Assembly (NCBI GenBank): GCA_017446125.1 | Contig: JAFSRL010000175.1 | Location: 1-17,334 of the forward strand | DNA length: 17,334 nt | From: Lachnospiraceae bacterium | Lineage (GTDB): Bacteria; Bacillota; Clostridia; Lachnospirales; Lachnospiraceae | Reading direction: 5' to 3' | In this document: one piece after another, positions 14,601-17,334 of the stretch | Layout of the letters: every line of letters starts with the position of its first letter | Numbering within the stretch: the stretch's first letter is position 1 | Position numbers and translations under genes: made by a program | Notes under the pieces: model-generated | What the model was told of the DNA's origin: nothing | Database searches by the model: none | The model's input: the letters and a program-made list of their open reading frames with translations, nothing else

Positions 14601-15448
14601 TCGTAACAGGAATGAGCGGCGGCGGAAAATCCAGTGCCATCCGCATGCTGGAGGATGCCGGATTCTATTGCGTTGACAATCTTCCGGTCTCTTTGATCCG
14701 CACCTTCATCGACCTGCTTGCGACACCGGACAACGGAATCACGAAGGTCGCGCTGGGCCTCGATGTCCGCGCGGACCAGAATTTTGAAGAAGCAAAACGC
14801 GTCATGGATTCCCTGAAGGCAGACGGGTATCCGTTTGAAGTCCTCTTCATGGATGCCTCCGACGCAACGCTTGTGAAGCGCTACAAGGAAACCCGTCGCG
14901 TGCATCCCTTGACGCGCGGCGACCGCGTCGAGGACGGCATTGCAAGGGAGCGCAAGATTTTGGAGAGCGTCCGCAGGGAGGCAAACTATGTCATCGACAC
15001 CTCCAATCTTCTGACCAGGGAATTGAAGGGCGAGATTGACCGCATCTTTGTCGAGGGCGAAGAGTACAGCTCATTGATGGTCACCATTCTCTCCTTCGGC
15101 TTCAAGTACGGCATCCCGTCGGATGCGGACCTTGTGTTTGATGTGCGTTTTCTGCCCAATCCGTTTTATGTGGAGGGCTTGAAGCACTTGACCGGCAACG
15201 ACAAGGAAGTGCAGGACTTTGTGTTGTCGTTTGATGAATGCGATCAATTCTTAAACATGCTCTATGATATGCTGCAGTTTTTGATTCCGAATTATACAAA
15301 GGAAGGCAAGTACCAGCTTGTGGTGGCGATCGGGTGCACCGGCGGAAAGCACCGTTCGGTCACGATTGCGAATGAAATCTACCGTTGGATGAAGAACAAG
15401 GGAACCTACGGCATCAAGCTGACGCACCGCGAGCTCAAGGAAGACTAA
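14588..15448 (+). CDS. rapZ: RNase adapter / nucleotide-binding protein RapZ (YvcJ)
   Basis: The 286-residue protein starts MRFVIVTGMSGGGKSS, with Walker A GMSGGGKS at 8-15. It has GFYCVDNLP after the P-loop and the C-terminal-domain signature GCTGGKHRS (249-257). RapZ links cell-wall precursor supply to RNA control in E. coli; the Bacillus homologue YvcJ is a GTPase/ATPase affecting competence. AAGGAGG lies 6 nt before the ATG within the murB 3' end. The order rapZ-whiA-crh is as in B. subtilis, except that the gluconeogenesis factor gene (yvcK/mgfK) normally between rapZ and whiA is absent: only 3 nt separate them here. Confidence 0.95.
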   Translation: MRFVIVTGMSGGGKSSAIRMLEDAGFYCVDNLPVSLIRTFIDLLATPDNGITKVALGLDVRADQNFEEAKRVMDSLKADGYPFEVLFMDASDATLVKRYKETRRVHPLTRGDRVEDGIARERKILESVRREANYVIDTSNLLTRELKGEIDRIFVEGEEYSSLMVTILSFGFKYGIPSDADLVFDVRFLPNPFYVEGLKHLTGNDKEVQDFVLSFDECDQFLNMLYDMLQFLIPNYTKEGKYQLVVAIGCTGGKHRSVTIANEIYRWMKNKGTYGIKLTHRELKED

Positions 15449-15451
15449 GCC

Positions 15452-16078
15452 ATGTCATTTTCCGCGAAGGTCAAGGAGGAATTGAAGAAGGTTCCGCAGC
15501 GCGAAAAGGACGGGAAGGAGCGTCTTCTGCGCGAGGCGTATCTTTCCGGCGGCTCCATGAGCGATCCCGGCAAGGCGTATCATCTGGAATATGTCTGTCC
15601 GGATGCGGCGCAGGCCGAAGAAATCCTCGCGGCGGCGCAAGCGGTTGGCGCAACCGGAAAGATTACGAACCGGAGCGGCCGCTTCGTTGTTTACTTCAAG
15701 GAAGGCGAGGATATCGTAACGCTTCTTGGTGTGATGGGCGCGTCGTTGTCGCTCATGGATTTTGAGAACGAGCGCATCGTCAAGGAAATGCGCGGCAGCA
15801 TCAACCGGCGCGTGAATTGTGAAACCGCAAACATCGGAAAAACCGTCACGGCGGCGAACCGGCAGCTCGAGGACATTCTGTATCTGGAGCGGACCGGGCA
15901 GCTCGACCGTTTAGAGCAAACCCTGAAGGATGTCGCGGAGGTGCGCTTAGCGTATCCGGACGCGACGCTCGCGGAGCTGGGGAAACACCTTACCCCGCCC
16001 CTGGGCAAGTCCGGCGTGAATCACCGGCTGCGGAGGTTGTCAGAGATTGCGAGTGAGTCAGGGGGACGGGTACAGTGA
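15452..16078 (+). CDS. whiA: WhiA-family DNA-binding protein lacking the first LAGLIDADG half
   Basis: The 208-residue protein starts with the universal WhiA N-terminus (MSFSAKVKEEL). After only ~20 residues it reaches the segment that in normal ~310-residue WhiA follows the Cys-Cys motif (here LLREAYLSGGSMSDPGKAYHLE). The rest is canonical: the second LAGLIDADG-like lobe, SINRRVNCETANIGKTV, and the C-terminal helix-turn-helix (ATLAELGKHLTPPLGKSGVNHRLRRL). About 100 internal residues, the whole first lobe and the Cys pair, are missing without frame loss. The last residues (ASESGGRVQ) and stop are encoded by a REP-like palindrome. WhiA controls division and sporulation genes in actinobacteria and affects division in B. 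subtilis. GGAAG precedes the ATG; the gene follows rapZ by 3 nt. Confidence 0.9.
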   Translation: MSFSAKVKEELKKVPQREKDGKERLLREAYLSGGSMSDPGKAYHLEYVCPDAAQAEEILAAAQAVGATGKITNRSGRFVVYFKEGEDIVTLLGVMGASLSLMDFENERIVKEMRGSINRRVNCETANIGKTVTAANRQLEDILYLERTGQLDRLEQTLKDVAEVRLAYPDATLAELGKHLTPPLGKSGVNHRLRRLSEIASESGGRVQ

Positions 16079-16087
16079 CTCACTCGC
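16049..16087 (+). repeat. REP-like palindrome with GGGGGACGG core
   Basis: GCGAGTGAGTCA (16049-16060) and TGACTCACTCGC (16076-16087) are perfect 12-bp arms around a 15-nt loop with GGGGGACGG. Similar GGGGACGG-cored palindromes are common in Clostridia and are usually associated with REP-associated Y1 transposases. The whiA stop lies in the right arm, and the -35 box of the next gene starts immediately after it. Fifteen bases (16052-16066) recur at 17320-17334. Confidence 0.8.
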
Positions 16088-16116
16088 TTGACAATTATCC
16101 ATGAATCGGGTATCTT
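16088..16116 (+). promoter_or_regulatory. Promoter of the Crh/HPr-like gene
   Basis: TTGACA (16088-16093), a 17-nt spacer and TATCTT (16111-16116) make a good sigma-A promoter. The start is expected near 16123, about 40 nt before the ATG. It lets the Crh-like gene be transcribed apart from the hprK operon. Confidence 0.75.
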
Positions 16117-16163
16117 GAAATTTATCCGTATGGGGTATGCGGCAGCCAGGAAGGAGTATTACC

Positions 16164-16415
16164 ATGATTCAGAAATCCATACAGATTCATTTATTTGATG
16201 ATGCGGATTTTTCACCCGCGGCGAAGCTGGTTCAGGTGGCGAACCGTTATGCAAGCAGCATTTATCTGGAGACGTCGGCGGGAAAGGTGAACGCGAAGAG
16301 CATCATGGGGATGATGTCCCTTGCATTACAAGGGGGCGATGAAGTGACCGTCAGCGCGGACGGCGCGGACGAAGCCGACGCGGTAAGCGGCATCGAAGCC
16401 TTCCTGTGCGGGTGA
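16164..16415 (+). CDS. crh: HPr-like protein without the catalytic histidine (Crh-like)
   Basis: The 83-residue protein aligns without gaps to Bacillus Crh as I remember it: SPAAKLVQVANRY, then KVNAKSIMGMMSLAL with the regulatory Ser46, then DEVTVSADGADE. HPr's PTS phosphorylation site His15 is Asp15 here (Gln15 in Crh), and Arg17 is Ser17. It therefore cannot carry the EI-derived phosphate, but should be a substrate of HprK at Ser46 and a co-effector of CcpA-type regulators. Start ATG 16164 has AAGGAG 8 nt upstream; an ATG at 16137 is in frame, but this ribosome site lies inside that extension. It lies after rapZ-whiA, the position of crh in B. subtilis. The symbol rests on this resemblance, not on a search. 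Confidence 0.88.
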   Translation: MIQKSIQIHLFDDADFSPAAKLVQVANRYASSIYLETSAGKVNAKSIMGMMSLALQGGDEVTVSADGADEADAVSGIEAFLCG

Positions 16416-16437
16416 GAGATTCTTAGGTTTTTTCTAC

Positions 16438-16555
16438 GGGTAAATGCCGACACGTAAACCTGACGGTTTCCGTGATCGTAAAACGAGGTCCCAAAAACAA
16501 AGCTCCCAGTGTGCAAGCACACGGAGCTTTCTTTTTTGTCCCTCTGCATTTACCC
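16438..16555 (+). other. Structured 3' region: outer stem enclosing two hairpins
   Basis: GGGTAAATGC (16438-16447) pairs perfectly with GCATTTACCC (16546-16555). Inside are hairpin CACG-T-AAACC / GGTTT-C-CGTG (16451-16474) and the terminator stem at 16499-16530. Together they could fold as a three-way junction. It could be an RNA element, a small transcript, or a palindromic mobile repeat. The first arm starts 22 nt after the Crh-like stop. Confidence 0.5.
16499..16538 (+). terminator. Strong bidirectional terminator after the Crh-like gene
   Basis: AAAGCTCC/GGAGCTTT with inner GTGTGC/GCACAC and an AA loop gives a 14-bp stem with a 2-nt bulge. It is followed by CTTTTTTG on the plus strand. 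On the minus strand the stem is followed by GTTTTTGG, so it could also stop the convergent cyclophilin transcript. Confidence 0.85.
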
Positions 16556-16761
16556 TCATTGGAATGCTGTCTGTCTCGGGCCATCCCGCCCATTAATCTC
16601 CCCCAGAAAGGGAGGATGCCGGGCGGGTCATGCGACCCACCCGGCAATATTATGAAAAAGTTTTATTAATGGTAATTTCTCAACCGTTATCTGTAGTATA
16701 AACGGTTTTTCCGTAAAAAAGTGCGCTGTAAATTGAATAAATTGTAAACAATTTGTGAACG
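16556..16761. other. Gene-free stretch with inverted repeats between convergent genes
   Basis: No credible coding frame is present. From 16580 to 16617 it is C- and G-rich, with CTCCC/GGGAG pairing; the strong palindrome at 16618-16645 follows. From 16646 on it becomes AT-rich, with AACCGTT/AACGGTT arms (16682-16688, 16701-16707) followed by TTT, a possible weak plus-strand terminator. Confidence 0.5.
16618..16645. repeat. GC-rich 12-nt-arm palindrome
   Basis: GCCGGGCGGGTC and GACCCACCCGGC pair with one C-A mismatch around the ATGC loop. No T-run follows on either strand, so it is not a standard terminator. It resembles an intergenic repeat element. Confidence 0.6.
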
Positions 16762-17283
16762 TCAGACCTTCTCCGGCTCCGGATACTCCACGCCGAAGGT
16801 CTCCACGGTGACGCTCTTCATGCGCTGGTCCTCCCTCGGGCGATCCTGATAATCCGTGTCGCACGAAGCAATCTGATTCACAACCTCCATGCCTTCCGTG
16901 ATCTTGCCGAAGGCGGCATAGTCACCGTCCAAGTGCGGCGAGGTGCGGTGCATGATGAAGAACTGGCTGCCCGCGGAATCCGGCATCGCGCTTCTTGCCA
17001 TCGAGAGCACACCCTCCGTGTGCTTTAAGTCATTCTTGAAACCGTTCGACGCAAACTCTCCCTTGATGCCGTAGCCGGGTCCGCCGATTCCGATTCCTTC
17101 GGGATCGCCGCCCTGCAGCATAAAGCCTTCGATGACGCGGTGAAAAATCAGACCGTCATAAAAGCCCTTGCTGATGAGGGAGATGAAATTGTTGACCGTG
17201 TTGGGCGCGATGTCGGGATAAAGCTCCGCCTTCATGACATCGCCGTTTTCCATGGTGATCGTTACGATCGGGTTTTGTGACAT
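16762..17283 (-). CDS. Cyclophilin-type peptidyl-prolyl cis-trans isomerase
   Basis: The 173-residue protein is a single cyclophilin domain with the catalytic Arg49 in FHRVI, QGGDP (57-61), SAGSQFFI (103-110), HLDG and FGKITEGMEVV. It has no signal peptide or lipobox, so it is cytoplasmic. It catalyses proline isomerisation to help proteins fold. Length is usual for bacterial PpiB-like enzymes. The ATG has AAGGAGG with 8 nt spacing. It is convergent with the Crh-like gene. Its promoter probably lies beyond the right edge, or near the REP-like copy at 17320-17334. Confidence 0.95.
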   Translation of the reverse strand: MSQNPIVTITMENGDVMKAELYPDIAPNTVNNFISLISKGFYDGLIFHRVIEGFMLQGGDPEGIGIGGPGYGIKGEFASNGFKNDLKHTEGVLSMARSAMPDSAGSQFFIMHRTSPHLDGDYAAFGKITEGMEVVNQIASCDTDYQDRPREDQRMKSVTVETFGVEYPEPEKV

Positions 17284-17319
17284 GGTATGTTCCTCCTTTT
17301 TGTAAATTCAGGTGACAAA

Positions 17320-17334
17320 AGTGAGTCAGGGGGA
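17320..17334 (+). repeat. Second REP-like copy, cut by window edge
   Basis: AGTGAGTCAGGGGGA repeats 16052-16066 exactly, in the same orientation. The sequence ends before the opposite arm could be seen. It lies upstream of the cyclophilin gene. Confidence 0.65.

Noticed and set aside
16137..16163. Upstream ATG for the HPr-like protein
   Set aside because: AAGGAG lies inside this extension, and HPr/Crh proteins begin at the inner methionine.

Overview
The window looks like a chromosomal segment from a moderately GC-rich member of Clostridia, most likely Lachnospiraceae. The indicators are the gene order hprK - ROK glucokinase - murB - rapZ - whiA - HPr/Crh-like, a LexA box of the GAAC-N4-GTTC type, a Y-family polymerase paired with a YolD-like partner, and a lysine-rich protein whose hidden C-terminus resembles the Lachnospiraceae family DUF6465. 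All assignments come from reading motifs; no database search was run.

Layout. Positions 1-4182, minus strand: a TetR-type regulator followed by two ABC exporter half-transporters whose genes overlap by ATGA (the second runs off the left edge). A good promoter with a palindromic operator at its start point lies between regulator and transporters. Positions 4217-6012, minus strand: a YolD-like small protein and an SOS-type Y-family polymerase, under a near-consensus promoter with a LexA box in its spacer; the predicted transcript starts at the ATG itself. Positions 6118-8589, minus strand: a class I/II aminotransferase directly abutting the sigma-54 gene rpoN. Positions 8692-9770, minus strand: a histone-H1-tail-like Lys/Ala/Pro protein that ends at a stop just after a run of nine A; a conserved-looking domain continues in the -1 frame. 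Positions 9924-11719, minus strand: uppP (undecaprenyl-diphosphatase) behind a GNAT acetyltransferase. Positions 11775-16415, plus strand, divergent from the GNAT gene: the hprK-glcK-murB-rapZ-whiA operon and an HPr-like gene with its own promoter. Positions 16416-16761 hold no gene but contain a terminator and strong inverted repeats. Positions 16762-17283, minus strand: a cyclophilin.

How the parts fit. The plus-strand cluster joins carbon-catabolite signalling (HPr kinase/phosphorylase, glucose kinase, a seryl-only HPr homologue) to cell-wall supply (MurB, RapZ), with UppP divergently transcribed nearby. Three members are atypical. The HPr homologue has Asp in place of the catalytic His15 but keeps Ser46, like Bacillus Crh, and sits at the crh position downstream of whiA. 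WhiA lacks about 100 residues, an entire LAGLIDADG half. MurB is about a dozen residues short before its GIPGTLGG motif. The end of whiA is supplied by a REP-like palindrome with a GGGGGACGG core, and a second copy begins at the right window edge.

The observations most worth following are the dnaX-like frameshift site in the Lys-rich gene, the half-size WhiA, the Asp15 Crh-like protein, the SOS promoter that predicts a leaderless mRNA, and the structured region downstream of the Crh-like gene.
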